Shown: piece after piece, positions 49,963-61,110 of the stretch
Numbering within the stretch: position 1 is the first letter of the stretch
How the letters are laid out: the number at the start of each line of letters is the position of its first letter
From: Selaginella tamariscina
Taxonomy: Eukaryota; Streptophyta; Lycopodiopsida; Selaginellales; Selaginellaceae
Direction of reading: 5' to 3'
Assembly (NCBI GenBank): GCA_003024785.1
Contig: PUQB01000151.1
Span: 62,001 to 126,000, forward strand
DNA: 64,000 nucleotides
Made by a program: the position numbers and the translations under genes
Notes under the pieces: model-generated
Told to the model about the DNA's origin: nothing
Databases searched by the model: none
What the model saw: the letters and a program-made list of their open reading frames with translations, nothing else

Positions 49963-50019
<57 letters not shown>

Positions 50020-50914
50020 GTCCTTATATCTACGTCTAGATATCTGTGTGCATGTGTCTATGTCTACATTTATGTATACGTGTTGTCATTGAAATGCATG
50101 TGTCAGGTTGTATACATATACACATCTCTGTGCGTGTCTATGCCTATATATATGTGCGTGTCTACGTCCACTGTGTGTATAAAAGTATAGATGTACGTAT
50201 ATACATCCTCCATATATGCATGTATGCACGTCGGACACATGCATCTACATACATACATAGATACCTGCATATATATGTGCACGTATAGCTAGCTGTAATA
50301 TCTGTACATGTATATGCATAAATATGCATCTTCTCTATATATAAATATATAGACATACATAGATCTATGCACATAAACATATCTGGATGAGGTATTTTCT
50401 ATAGGTATGTTATTCATACACTTACACATACACACGCGCAGAGAGACAGAGGTCTATGTAAGCTAATATATAGACATCTATATACATGGATGCCCACTTA
50501 ACTTGTACATATACATATATGTCTACTTCTCTGTGTGTGTGTGTGTGTGTGTACTCATGTGTATACTTGCATGTCATATACATGTAGGAGACATATATCT
50601 ATATGCATACATACATACGCTATCTATGTACATATATTAATATTGAATTTGTCTACAGATAAAATATAAAATAATATTATTAATATATATTAATTTTCTA
50701 TTTAATAGGAATGTCAGGCACAGCTTCTGCGCGCAACTGTAAGTTTGGCTACGGACAAAAATGATCAACCTGGTGCATGTGGAACTTCCATAGCTGTGGC
50801 ACTAACCAGCTTTAATCCAAACCTAGTTTTTTTTGAAAACTTTTATACTTGTGTTTTACAAATCCTTGGTGGAGTCCCTATATCCCGTAAGTACACACAC
50901 CCACACACACACAC

Positions 50915-50993
<79 letters not shown>

Positions 50994-51980
50994 TAATATA
51001 TTATATGCTTGTATTGTACAGAGTATCTCAACATTACGGCTGCAACAGTTGTAAATCCCTTACCAGGTGAGAGATAATTTATTAACAAATGTAGTTATTG
51101 AAGTAAACTTATAGTTTTAATTATAATAATAGTTTATTAAACTAAATTAATGTGTTTATTTTTACAGGTCAGAGATTGCAACAGAGGTCCCCATCTATGT
51201 CGATGATAATACTTATAGCAACCATAGGTGGTTTTGTTACTCTTGCTTTTGTAATCTTACTGGGACTTTACATTTTCAAAATAAGACACAAATCTCATTA
51301 TGAGTTTACCAATCCCCTTCGTGGTAAGAAAAAACATTAATGTATTATAAAATCAATATATTAAGCTAAGTATGTCAATCATATGTTTTTACTTTGTTTC
51401 ATGAAATATATTTTAAGTACCGAATTTATATTTAGTTTATTTAGTTATGTTTTAATTACTTTAACCTTCATTTTAATGATATTATTTTGATTAAAAACAG
51501 ATTATTAAATAAATAAATAATTTTATTCTTTTTATTGCAGCGAGTGTCTCAGATACGAGTGAAATAGCAGTATTACCAACTGAAGGCTTTTATATATTTA
51601 CACTCAAGGAGTTAATTAAAGCAACAAACCAGTTTAGTAATGCATTATTACTTGGTGAAGGAAGTGCAGGTAAAGTTTATGTTTGGTCAGCTACCCAGTG
51701 GTAAACTAGTCGCCGTTAAAAGGTAAGCATGCGTGCGTGCGTGAGTGCGTGTGTTGTATGCAGATGTTAGTGGGCTATCATCAATATAACAAGTAGATAC
51801 ATGTACAGAATACTGAAGGAGAAGAAAGTGGAGACATTTTATAAGAAGGGTGGAGCTACTTGCACGGATTCGACATCCGAATCTCACTGCGCTTCTGGGG
51901 TACTGTCGTTCTAAACATGTATGTCTACTTGTATATTGAGTACATGAGCAATGGAGACCTCGCTCAAAGGCTACTAAGTA

Positions 51981-52032
<52 letters not shown>

Positions 52033-52706
52033 AGAGAGAGGGAGTGTTGATATTTGTGTTTGCAGGGAAGGATGGTCCTGCATTAACTTGGGATCAAAGA
52101 ATTCAAATTGCAATAGACTGTGCTAAAGGACTTACATATTTGCATGAGTGTCCTGAAGGTCCAATAGTTCACCGAGATATCAAGGTACACACACGCACAC
52201 ATATGTGTGGGTGTGTGTCTGTGTGTGTGTGTAAAACACAAGATAATTATATAATAATGCTCTATTCTTTCTCAGATTATTTACATTTTTATACAATAAA
52301 GAAGTGTAGACACGCACGAGAGAGAGAGTTTAAACATTAGCATATATTTTATTAAGGCATACAGGGTTTACTATAAAACACCAAAGTCAATGCATACAGT
52401 ATATAACAATATGGAATATGCTTCATGCAGCCAACGAATATTCTGTTGAACGAGCTGTTAGAAGCTAAACTATCGGATTTTGGTCTTTCAAAGATAATTG
52501 AATTGGATGCTTCACATGTATCGACGGAGATTAAGGGGACAACTGGCTACTTAGATCCGGAATATCTCATACTTGGTCAGCTCACAGAAGCTAGTGACGT
52601 GTACAGCTTTGGTATTGTTCTCTTGCAGCTTATTAGTGGACGTAAGGCCATTGATAGTGACACACTTGTCAACAGATCCATCGTCGAAATGGTAAACATA
52701 TACACA

Positions 52707-52741
<35 letters not shown>

Positions 52742-53412
52742 TTAAATTATGAAAACTCATTTAATTTTAAATACAATTGCGATGTAATTATTTAAGTTTC
52801 ACTAGTGTTTAGTATAAATTATATTTATTTTCTGATTCTGTATATTACTTTGCATCAGATTTGCTTGTGGTGTAGTCTCTCTCTCTCTCTCTCTCTTACA
52901 CACACACACGCAGTTATATCATCTGTTTGAATCTGGGGTTTAAGGACAGGGTTTAGACACGCATTATGTAGGGATATCTTATATTAACCGTATAAAAGAT
53001 CATTTTCTTATTTGTATTGCAGTCAATGAATTATTGACGTATGAAAACATGTGTAAAACATGTCTGTCTCCTGTTTCCGTTCACACACGCAAGCAAACAC
53101 ACATTCACATGTTTTTAAACGACTGTATAGTTGTTCACATACACACACACCAAAGCACACACACATGTAACACTCTCGTGTGTATAGGCAATGTCCGTGA
53201 TAGGGGAGAAGCGGGATTTATGGGAGCTTTTGGATCCCAGGCTAGAAAACAACGTGTCATTAGGTGCATTTGAAAAGCTTGCACAAGTTGCACACAAATG
53301 TGTTCAGCCACGTAGTTACAACCGACCAACCATTTCCGAGGTTTTACACGACTTGGAACTGGCTCTCAGGCTTGGAAAGACACGTGGTCCACGGTTGGTC
53401 AAAGATTCTTAA
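49067..53412 (+). CDS. Receptor-like kinase with SPARK-type extracellular domain
   Basis: Plasma-membrane Ser/Thr receptor kinase of about 590 residues. Eleven exons: 49067-49127, 49416-49614, 49763-49946, 50709-50886, 51022-51066, 51168-51323, 51541-51722, 51809-51977, 52066-52184, 52431-52691, 53188-53412. The start at 49067 gives a clear signal peptide ([15 protein letters not shown]). The Cys-rich ectodomain ([54 protein letters not shown]) fits the SPARK pattern. A transmembrane helix ([20 protein letters not shown]) precedes the kinase: Gly loop [15 protein letters not shown] lysine, [20 protein letters not shown] and [10 protein letters not shown], so the catalytic residues are present. 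Indels near 49485, 49846, 51683, 51867 and 51928 must be bridged. The exon 2 donor is GC. Ligand unknown. Confidence 0.85.
49963..50014. repeat. (GT)n(GA)n microsatellite in a kinase-gene intron
   Basis: Starts 16 bp after the donor at 49947. Confidence 0.95.
50893..50991. repeat. (CA)n(TA)n(GA)n compound microsatellite
   Basis: About 100 bp making up most of the intron between exons 4 and 5; starts 6 bp after the donor at 50887. Confidence 0.95.
51978..52045. repeat. (GT)n(GA)n microsatellite that includes the splice donor
   Basis: The donor GTATGTGTGTGT at 51978 is the first unit of the run; it changes to GAGAGA and ends 20 bp before the acceptor. Confidence 0.95.
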
Positions 53413-55993
53413 TGAATATTCACCAGGTTCGTATGTATAATCGAATTTTGCTGAATCTATGAGTTTTGAGTGAACATAGTGTGCAACTTTGTTTTCTTTA
53501 GTCTTATTAAATTTTAATATAATTTAATATAAAATTAAATTAATCCCACTCAAGAATTATAAACATTAAATAACCACTCTTGTATTGAATCTATGCTTTT
53601 CTATTCTTGTCAGATACATATGTACGTATTATAAATATGTAGTCTTCAGAACTACATTTAAAACTGCATAATATAATATATTTAATGGAATATACCAGAG
53701 TACTAGACGGTATACTAATGTAATTATAATTAAATTTTTTGCAATTATACAAGAAACTATTGAAACACACAAGTGTGTATATACCTGGCAGCCTTTTGTT
53801 TCCATGTTGACAGTCAGGTACTGTGGTGCATCTCCTCAATTTGTATGCTTCACCGGCAGAGAGCTTCGGCTTCACCACCCAATCCATATTATTAAGCTAG
53901 AGTACCAAGGTGTACTCAGTGAAGAAGAGCTCCTTATATTATCACCAGGGTCAGAGCGCCACTGCTCCCAGTTTTGTCGTTTAGAATGCACAAAAGAAAG
54001 ATGAGGCTTGAGGAAAATAAAGGAAGCATATAATTTGTTTTTCCTTTCGATATTTGTGTGAGTTTGCATTTATTGGGCATGCATGCCATCATCTTTAAAT
54101 GTGATTTAATTTTTCAGGACACCGGATGAAGTTCCTGAAATGTTCTACATGTGAAGCATAATAAAATATGCAATCAAATAAAAGAGGTGCATGTGCCCAC
54201 TGTTAAGATGCACTCACTGTCACTGCCAACATGCAACCATTGTCACTGCAAAAGTATACTCCCACTGTCACTGTCATTAGGACATACTACAACAATACAG
54301 CTTGCTTAGCCATGACTCAATATGGCTCTCTTTGCATGAAACAAATGTACATAGATGAATCACCATTTTATTAGAGGACGGATGGAGGAGGTGGATGGAA
54401 GATACGGTAGCACAAAGTCTTAGTGTTATAGTTTTTTCTACGACCTTTACTTTTATTTTAAAATTAATTAGTTTGGATGTAATAAGAAACAATCCTACCT
54501 AGTGCACTTACGCATTTAGGATAGTTCGATCAATTATTTTTATGCATCTTGAGAAATTATAAGTGAAGATAAAACTTATCTTTTATAAATTCTCCCCTCA
54601 TTTTTATATAATGGGGGCTAAAAAAAACCCTAGTGTTAGGTCAACCCTCTTGTAAACCAAGGGTTAGGTTAAGAGTTTAACTTACTAACATTGGGGTTAG
54701 CTATTCCATGTTAGCTCATTCTTACAATTAGGAAAAGAGGGGGAGTGGAAGAGGTATGGATGGCTTCGTTAAGCATATATGAGCTCATTAAGCACTTTTA
54801 GTGCACAAGGGTATGTCACACCCTAAGGGTTGTCTAACCCTTATCATTGGAGAATCTATGTTTGAGAGGTCCTATTAAAATACATGTTTCAAGGGGCAAA
54901 GGTTTAGGCATGTCTTAAACCTCTTTCCCTATGTCAAGCTAAAAGTAGTACTCATAGTTAAATAGGACACATTTGTGTCTTTGTCCAAATGTGAGTATGG
55001 GATCTTGGTTGATAGGTTCTTTTTACCATGTTCTTGAAGGTTCACAAATGAGATTTTAAAATTAGCATCTGCAAGTCATATTCATTATGTGTAACTTTTA
55101 AATTTGAGGGGCTATGGGGAAATAGCCCACATCTTGAGAAACAGTCTCACATGGAAATGTGACACAAGATTAAATGATATATAGTACAATGCTTGGGGCA
55201 TGCCCTTTGGGGTTGTCTTATGGGCTTAACACTAAGGAGTAGAATACTTTAGTAAGCAAGTGTGCTTGTTTTGCATCAGGGTGTTAAGCCTTGTACATCC
55301 ACTTAATGGCTAAAGGGTGTTCTTCTTGGGGTTTAAGGGTTGAACAAATTAATCTTCTTAGGAGGAGCCCTTTTGTGAGGCAATGTACTTAAGGTTACCC
55401 AAATCTAGCCTTAGGGAGTTTACTTAACAGAACACTTGAGTTAACTTATGGTGCACACTCATGTCTTCACTAAGTAATACCCTTACATCTAGGGTATGAC
55501 TTAGTCACTCAAACCCTTAGGGGGTTAATCATGGTTCAAAGTACCCTTTGTTGCCCAAAAGGGGTTGTACTCTTGAATGAGGGTGATTTCTTAAGGAGTA
55601 GTGACAATGCCTTAGTTTTGTCACAGGGGTTTGTGTGGGACATGTATTCTTGGTGGGTTAGGGCATAAACATGTTTAGGTCTCATGGGCCTAAAGTCTAT
55701 TTAGATTATTCTTTAGGGTTTAGGGGATAGTCATAATAGGGGACTTAGGATAAGACCTTAGGTCTTGTACCTATTTGGGCATCTAATTCAAGCTTTTAAT
55801 CTTGGAAGACTTAACATTGTTCACACAAGGTATTAACATTGAATGGTCACTTTGTAGCCACGTGTTGCCACATGTTGACTCTTTGGGTAAAAACTTTGAT
55901 ACCTAAAATTAGAACCAATGGGTATTTACAAATTCATGCAATGAGTGTTGAGACACATCTAAACTACTACAAGTTTAGGTAAGTACATATATA
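53413..55993. other. Intergenic DNA left of the chromovirus
   Basis: 53413-54600 includes a GC-richer stretch at 53800-54000, possibly a 3' UTR part or an unrecognised exon, and short CACTGTCACTG repeats near 54210-54280. From 54600 the composition changes and degenerate CCCTTA/TTAAGGG/GGGTTA words recur often up to ~55800. No protein similarity seen. Confidence 0.45.
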
Positions 55994-56841
55994 TGTCAAG
56001 CCACGATCCAGGAACCAGGAAGAGAGCAGGATCCCAAGAACAGGAAGGCTTGACTCAGGAACAGGACAAGAGTAGGGCAGGAACTTAGAACTTAGGAGTA
56101 GAACAAGGAGCAGGACAAGGAGCAGATAGGAACCAGAGCGGGATAGGAACTAGGAACTCAGGAATAGGACAAGGAATAGGATAGGGAACTGGAACAGGAT
56201 AGCAGGACAAGGAGCAGGATAGGAAATGGAGCAGGATAACATGACAAGGAGTAGGATAGGAAATGGAGCAGGATAGAAATGGAGCAGGATAGCAGGACAA
56301 GGAGCTGGATAGGAACTGGAGCAGGATAGCTGAACAGGGAGCAGGACATGAACTAGGAACTCAGGAATCAGGAGTAGGACAAGATCTAGGAGCAGGACAG
56401 GAACAGGATAGGATTCGAGAGCAAGATAGGAGAGCGCAGGACAGGATCCAGGAATAAGACAGAAACAGGACAGGATCTGGGAACAAGATAGGAGCAGGAC
56501 AGGATCCAGGAGCAGGATAGGAAACAAGAGGAGGAGGAGCAGACAGGAAACAAGACAAGAACAAGACAAGACAGATGATCGTAGAAGACTGGTGTTGATA
56601 GTAACTGATTGTACAACAATTAGGTCGGAGCTTTTATGCTCACAACTCCAAGCTAATCTAGTCATGAGTCTAATCTAGTCATGAGCTAAGAATAGTGTCC
56701 CTTATCCTCTAGGCATATCCTGTAGCATATCCTATAGGCATATCCTATAGGAATATCCTATAGGTATATCCTGTAGGAATATCCTATAGGCAATCCTGTA
56801 TCCTGTATCCGGAATCCTGTATCCTGTATCGGGTTGTGACA
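55994..56841 (-). repeat. 3' LTR of the chromovirus
   Basis: On the + strand it runs from TGTCAAGCCACG to GGGTTGTGACA. Most of it is a purine-rich strand made of AGGA/CAGGA words, followed near 56705-56790 by repeated TATCCTATAGG. A TATA-like CTTTTATGC (ATAAAAG on the element strand) lies near 56631. Confidence 0.9.
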
Positions 56842-56852
56842 GCACCTCCTCC

Positions 56853-58110
56853 CTAAGGACGAGTTCCACGAGTCTTAGGACCTGGTTTAGCAGGATAATG
56901 CCGATGGAAGGCAGCAACTTTGGAAGAAGCATGGAGTAAGTTGGATGCAGGTTCCCAAGTGCGATCGGTAGGCAAATAACCTTTCCAATCCACCAAGTAT
57001 TGAAGTTGGCGGCGATGAAGACGAGAATCAAGGATGGCTGCAACTTCGTACTCAGGTTCACCAGCAATGACCACAGGAGGGGGAGGAGAAGAAGCACGAC
57101 CAGGAAGAGAAGAAGGATGATACGGCTCCAACAAGGAGGTGTGAAACACAGGATGAAGTTTCACCGTGGATGGTAACTCGAGTCGGAAAGCTACAGGATT
57201 TACCTCCGCCACGATCCTGTAAGGGCCCAATCGTTGAAAATCCAACTTAGAAGAAGGCCTGTTGGTGCGAATGTGTCGACGAAGAAGCCACACGAGATCA
57301 CCAATCTTGTATGCAGGTGCCGGCTGACGGTGAGCATCAGCATGATGCTTGTACCGTTCCTGTGCCTGCTGAAGATGAACCTGGAGATCATCCTGTACCT
57401 GCCGAAGATGCTGAAGACGATCCTGTACTGCAGGAGCGGAAGAAGGAGAAGCGGGAGGAGCAAAGTCAAAACGTGGATGGTGGCCTGTAAGAGCAAAGAA
57501 AGGTGTCTGTCCTGTAGATGCGTGAACGGAGTTGTTGTAGGCAAACTCCGCCATTGGAAGAAGGTCCAACCAGTTGTCCTGTTGGTAACTGATGAAGCAA
57601 CGAAGATACTGTTTCCAAGGTCTGAATTGTGCGTTCGGACTGCCCATCGGTTTGTGGTGATATCCTGAAGAAAGATCCGCTTTAACCTGTAGACTCCGAA
57701 GAAGCTCTCGCCAAAACTTGGACATGAATTGTGGACCTCGATCGGAAACAATGCTCTAGGAAGACCATGATGTCGGAACACCTCACGGATCACCAACTCG
57801 GCAGTTGTCTGACCTGTAGCTGTCTTGTTACAGGGTAGGAAATGAGCCTGCTTGGTGAAACGGTCAACCACCACAAGAACTGCATCGAATCCACGAGGAG
57901 GAAGATCTGTGAGGAAATCCATAGAAATGGATCTCCAAGGAGAGAAGGAACAGGAAGAGGACGAAGAAGACCAGAAGGTGCATGACGAGGCATCTTCGAC
58001 CTGTTGCAGGTGTCACAACTCCGTACAAACCTTTCCACAAAACCTCGCAACCCAGGCCACCAATAGTTGCGAGTCACCAACTCAACTGTCTTGGCCACAC
58101 CGAAATGTCC
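56853..58110 (-). pseudogene. Chromovirus integrase with chromodomain, frameshifted
   Basis: Starts with the H2C2 zinc-finger part (RNYWWPGLRGFVERFV and CDTCNRSKMPRH), then the integrase core (ISMDFLTDLPPRGFDAVLVV, FTKQAHFLPC). The later core and C-terminal part includes NSVHASTGQTPFFALTGHHP and GDLVWLLRRHIRTNRP. It ends with a chromodomain (YEVAAILDSRLHRRQLQYLV, DWKGY, RTWEP), which in relatives guides integration to modified histones. At least three frame changes occur in the core. Confidence 0.88.
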
Positions 58111-58385
58111 TGTAGCCGGGGTATCATGACAATCCTATACCACACGAGTCCTGCAAACACCAACAGGAACGTACAGGAGACCTTCCCGGTATAGGAGTCG
58201 TCCTGTATGGCAAACAGCGTGTAGTCTGAACGGGAACTGGAGGAAGAGGAGCTTGCAATGTCAGGACTAATGTGTGAGAACACATTCTTGCCAAATCGTC
58301 TGTAGCCAACTGCGAATGGATGTCCTGTAGAAGTGTTGAATCTGCTGGAGCCTGATGAACCTGTAGTGCTGATGAACGGAAAGGA

Positions 58386-58670
58386 GGTGAATCCTGTCGA
58401 GGAGGAACTTCGACACTAATACAGGATTGGAAGAACCCTGTACAGGAATCCGCGAACTTACAGGAGTGGAGAAAGCCTGCGGATGTGCTGAGGAACCAAC
58501 AGGAGGTGGATCCTGTTGAGGAGGAACTTTCGACACTGATACAGGATTGGAAGAACCTGTACAGGAATCCGCAAACTTACAAGAGTGGAGAGAGCCTGCG
58601 GATGTGCTGAGGAGCTGACATGAGGTGAATCCTGTCGAGGAGGAGTCTTCAACACTGATACAGGAACAGG
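58386..58670 (-). repeat. ~119-bp tandem repeat at the deletion point
   Basis: Units start at 58386, 58505 and 58624 (partial) and share GAGGAGGAACTT, ATACAGGATTGG and GCGGATGTGCTGAGGA. They encode a repeated Pro/Ser-rich linker (SSAHPQA). They sit just where RT and RNase H should begin. Confidence 0.85.
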
Positions 58671-60126
58671 CACAGTCAATCCTGTAGCTTGTACTGCCTC
58701 AGACACCAAGGATGTATCCTGCACGCAGGAAGGTACAGGATTGATCTTGGCTGCTGGAGAGGAAAACGTGAGCGTCCTAGACCTCCAGTCGATCTGCGGA
58801 TTTGCAACAACGAACCATGGCATGCCAAAAATGATGGGAGTCGACCGAGTCTTGATCAAGTTGAAGGAAATCGAACAGTTGAATGCGCCATGACTGCAAG
58901 AGAGAGGTGTGGTAGCGTGGGTAACTGCGCCAGAAGCAATCAAACGACCATCGGCCACCTCTACAGGAACTGCATGCTTCAACTTCACCACCGGAATGCC
59001 ATGCTGAGCTGCAAAAGTGTCATCCATGAAACATGCATTTGCACCAGTGTCTAACAGGGCAAACTCCTTGAGCTCTCGGTTATTGAGGCGAATGTGTACA
59101 GGAAACTTGAGTGATGAAATGGTATGAGCAACACCAATGGAGCCTGCACTTACGTCCAACTTCGCGGCTCCTAGACGGAGTGGACATTGAACTTCGGCTT
59201 CAACTTCGCACGTCTTGAACTTCTTGGCTTTAGCAGGACATTCCGCCACCTTGTGTCCTACTTCACCACAATACAAGCATAAGTTCTCACTATGACGGCG
59301 TTGCTTTTCGCAGCTGAAAGTGGACCACGCTTGTATTTCTCAACCTCCATAGGGACTACTCCAGAAGGTGTCACAGGAACATGTGCTACAGCTGCAGGAT
59401 TGACTTGCAGGAACTGCTGACGAGATTTTTCCTGACGACGTTCGAACAAACGGTTGTCACAGCGAACGGCCTGTTGGATGATCTCTGCTAAGGTTTGGGC
59501 ATCCGGTAACGTAAGGAGAAGGTCCTTCACGTCATCCCTCAGCCCAAAACGGAAGTGTTCGATCAATGCAGTCTCGTCCCATGGAACGTTCGTGCAAAGT
59601 TGTTGAAATTCGGATGCATAAACAGAAACTGGTCGATCCTTGTGTGAGCTTGCGTAACTTTGTGCATGCGAATGGTACTTATCAGGATCTCCAAAGCAGG
59701 CTTCAAAGGCAGCCACGAATCCTTCAAAATCTTCCATCAATGGATCGTCACGTTCCAGCAAAGGGGCAACCCAAGCCGGGAGATCCACTTAGTAAGGATG
59801 CCAAAAGGCCAACCTTTTGTGCATCAGTCGAGTAGCGGCGTGGTTGCATGCGGATCAAGAGCCGGATCTGATTCAGGAAACCTTGGAAATCGGCACGGTT
59901 GCCACTGAACTTTTCTGGCATGCTGATCTTCGGCTCCGAAGAAAAGTTCGATGAAGAAGGAACCACTGATGCCTGAGAGAGAGCCTGCGCAAGCCTTGGA
60001 GGATGCATCAGCAGCTGCATGTGCCGCATGGGTGGAGCCTTGCAGATCGGTGACCACTTGGCGCAAAGTGGCCAGCTCATGAAGCAACATTTGGTGCTCG
60101 TGTTGAATCTGCTCAAAAACGGCCAT
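58640..60126 (-). pseudogene. Chromovirus gag and protease, frameshifted
   Basis: Begins MAVFEQIQHEHQMLLHELAT at 60126. Gag continues as MPEKFSGNRADFQGFLNQIR, PLMEDFEGFVAAFEACFGDP and EFQQLCTNVPWDETALIEHF. A CCHC knuckle (YCGEVGHKVAECPAK) follows at about 59270, then a retroviral-type aspartic protease with FALLDTGANACFMDD and TPIIFGMPWFVVANPQIDW. Three or more frame changes, one near 59960 and one near 59270. Confidence 0.88.
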
Positions 60127-60202
60127 GATCTATGAAAGAAAAAAGGAGGAAAATGAAGGAAAAGAATCAAGAAAAAGGTAGCTGGAAAACGGAGAATATG
60201 AA

Positions 60203-60215
60203 CAGTTACTATCAA
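60203..60215 (-). other. Putative self-primer binding site of the chromovirus
   Basis: On the element strand TTGATAGTAACTG starts 2 nt after the 5' LTR. It is exactly complementary to CAGTTACTATCAA in the LTR at 60840-60852, which lies about 30 nt downstream of the TATA-like box, where transcription should begin. Confidence 0.7.
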
Positions 60216-60217
60216 AC

Positions 60218-61102
60218 TGTCAAGCCACGATCCAGGAACCAGGAAGAGAGCAGGATTCCAAGAACAGAAGGCTTGACTCAGGAACAGGACAGGAGTAGGC
60301 AGGAACTTAGAACTCAGGAGTAGAACAAGGAGCAGGACAAGGAGCAGGATAGGAACCGAGCGGATAGGAACTAGGAACTCAGGAATAGGACAAGGAATAG
60401 GATAGGAACTGGAACAGGATAGCAGGACAAGGAGCAGGATAGGAAATGGAGCAGGATAGCATGACAAGGAGTAGGATAGGAAATGGAGCAGGATAGTTGG
60501 ATAAGGAGCTGGATAGAAATTGGAGCAGGATAGCAGGACAAGGAGCTGGATAAGAACTGGAGCAGGATAGTTGAACAGGAGCAGGACATGAACTAGGAAC
60601 TCAGGAATCAGGAGTAGGACAAGATCCAGGAGCAGGACAGGAACAGGACAAGATTCGAGAGCAAGATAGGAGAGCACAGGACAGGATCCAGGAATAAGAC
60701 AGAAACAGGACAGGATCTGGGAACAAGATAGGAGCAGGACAGGATCCAGGAGCAGAATAGGAAACAGGAGTGAGGTAGGAGCAGACAAGAAACAAGACAA
60801 GAACAAGACAAGACGAGATTGATCATAGTAAGACTGGTGTTGATAGTAACTGATTGTACAACAATTAGGTCGAAGCTTTTATGCTCACAACTCCAAGCTA
60901 ATCTAGTCATGAGTCTAATCTAGTCATGAGCTAAGAATAGTGTCCCTTATCCTCTAGGCATATCCTGTAGCATATCCTATAGGCATATCCTATAGGAAAT
61001 CCTATAGGTATATCCTGTAGGAATATCCTATAGGTGTATCCTGTATCCGAAATCCTGCATCCTGTATCCTGTATTCAGAATCCTGTATCCTGTATCGGGT
61101 TG
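60218..61102 (-). repeat. 5' LTR of the chromovirus
   Basis: Direct repeat of 55994-56841 with small indels. Its outer end lacks the last bases found in the other LTR (GGGTTG then flank instead of GGGTTGTGACA). TATA-like ATAAAAG at 60876-60882 on the element strand. Confidence 0.9.
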
Positions 61103-61110
61103 ATAATATA

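Larger units (their letters stand above)
55994..61102 (-). mobile_element. Chromodomain Ty3/gypsy retrotransposon (chromovirus), RT/RNase H deleted
   Basis: Two ~850-880-bp direct LTRs flank a minus-strand internal region holding gag with a zinc knuckle, a protease, an integrase with its zinc finger, and a C-terminal chromodomain. Reverse transcriptase and RNase H are missing between about 58500 and 58200. The LTRs are very similar, so the insertion looks young, but coding frameshifts exist. The site next to the 5' LTR does not match tRNA-iMet; instead it is complementary to a site in the LTR (see findings). A flanking ATATA at 55989-55993 and 61106-61110 is a possible target duplication, if the outermost 5' LTR bases were lost. 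Confidence 0.9.

Noticed and set aside
53804-54004. Small gene downstream of the receptor kinase
   Set aside because: Open frame of 66 codons with no recognised family; more likely 3' flank or an unassigned exon, so left in the intergenic entry.
57234-57668. Plus-strand open frame opposite the integrase
   Set aside because: It is antisense to the conserved integrase and has no family similarity of its own.
60130-60806. Long minus-strand open frame rich in Pro, Leu, Ser and Cys
   Set aside because: It reads the purine-skewed LTR tract, which lacks stops by composition; the same occurs in the other LTR at 56150-56665. Gag starts at 60126.
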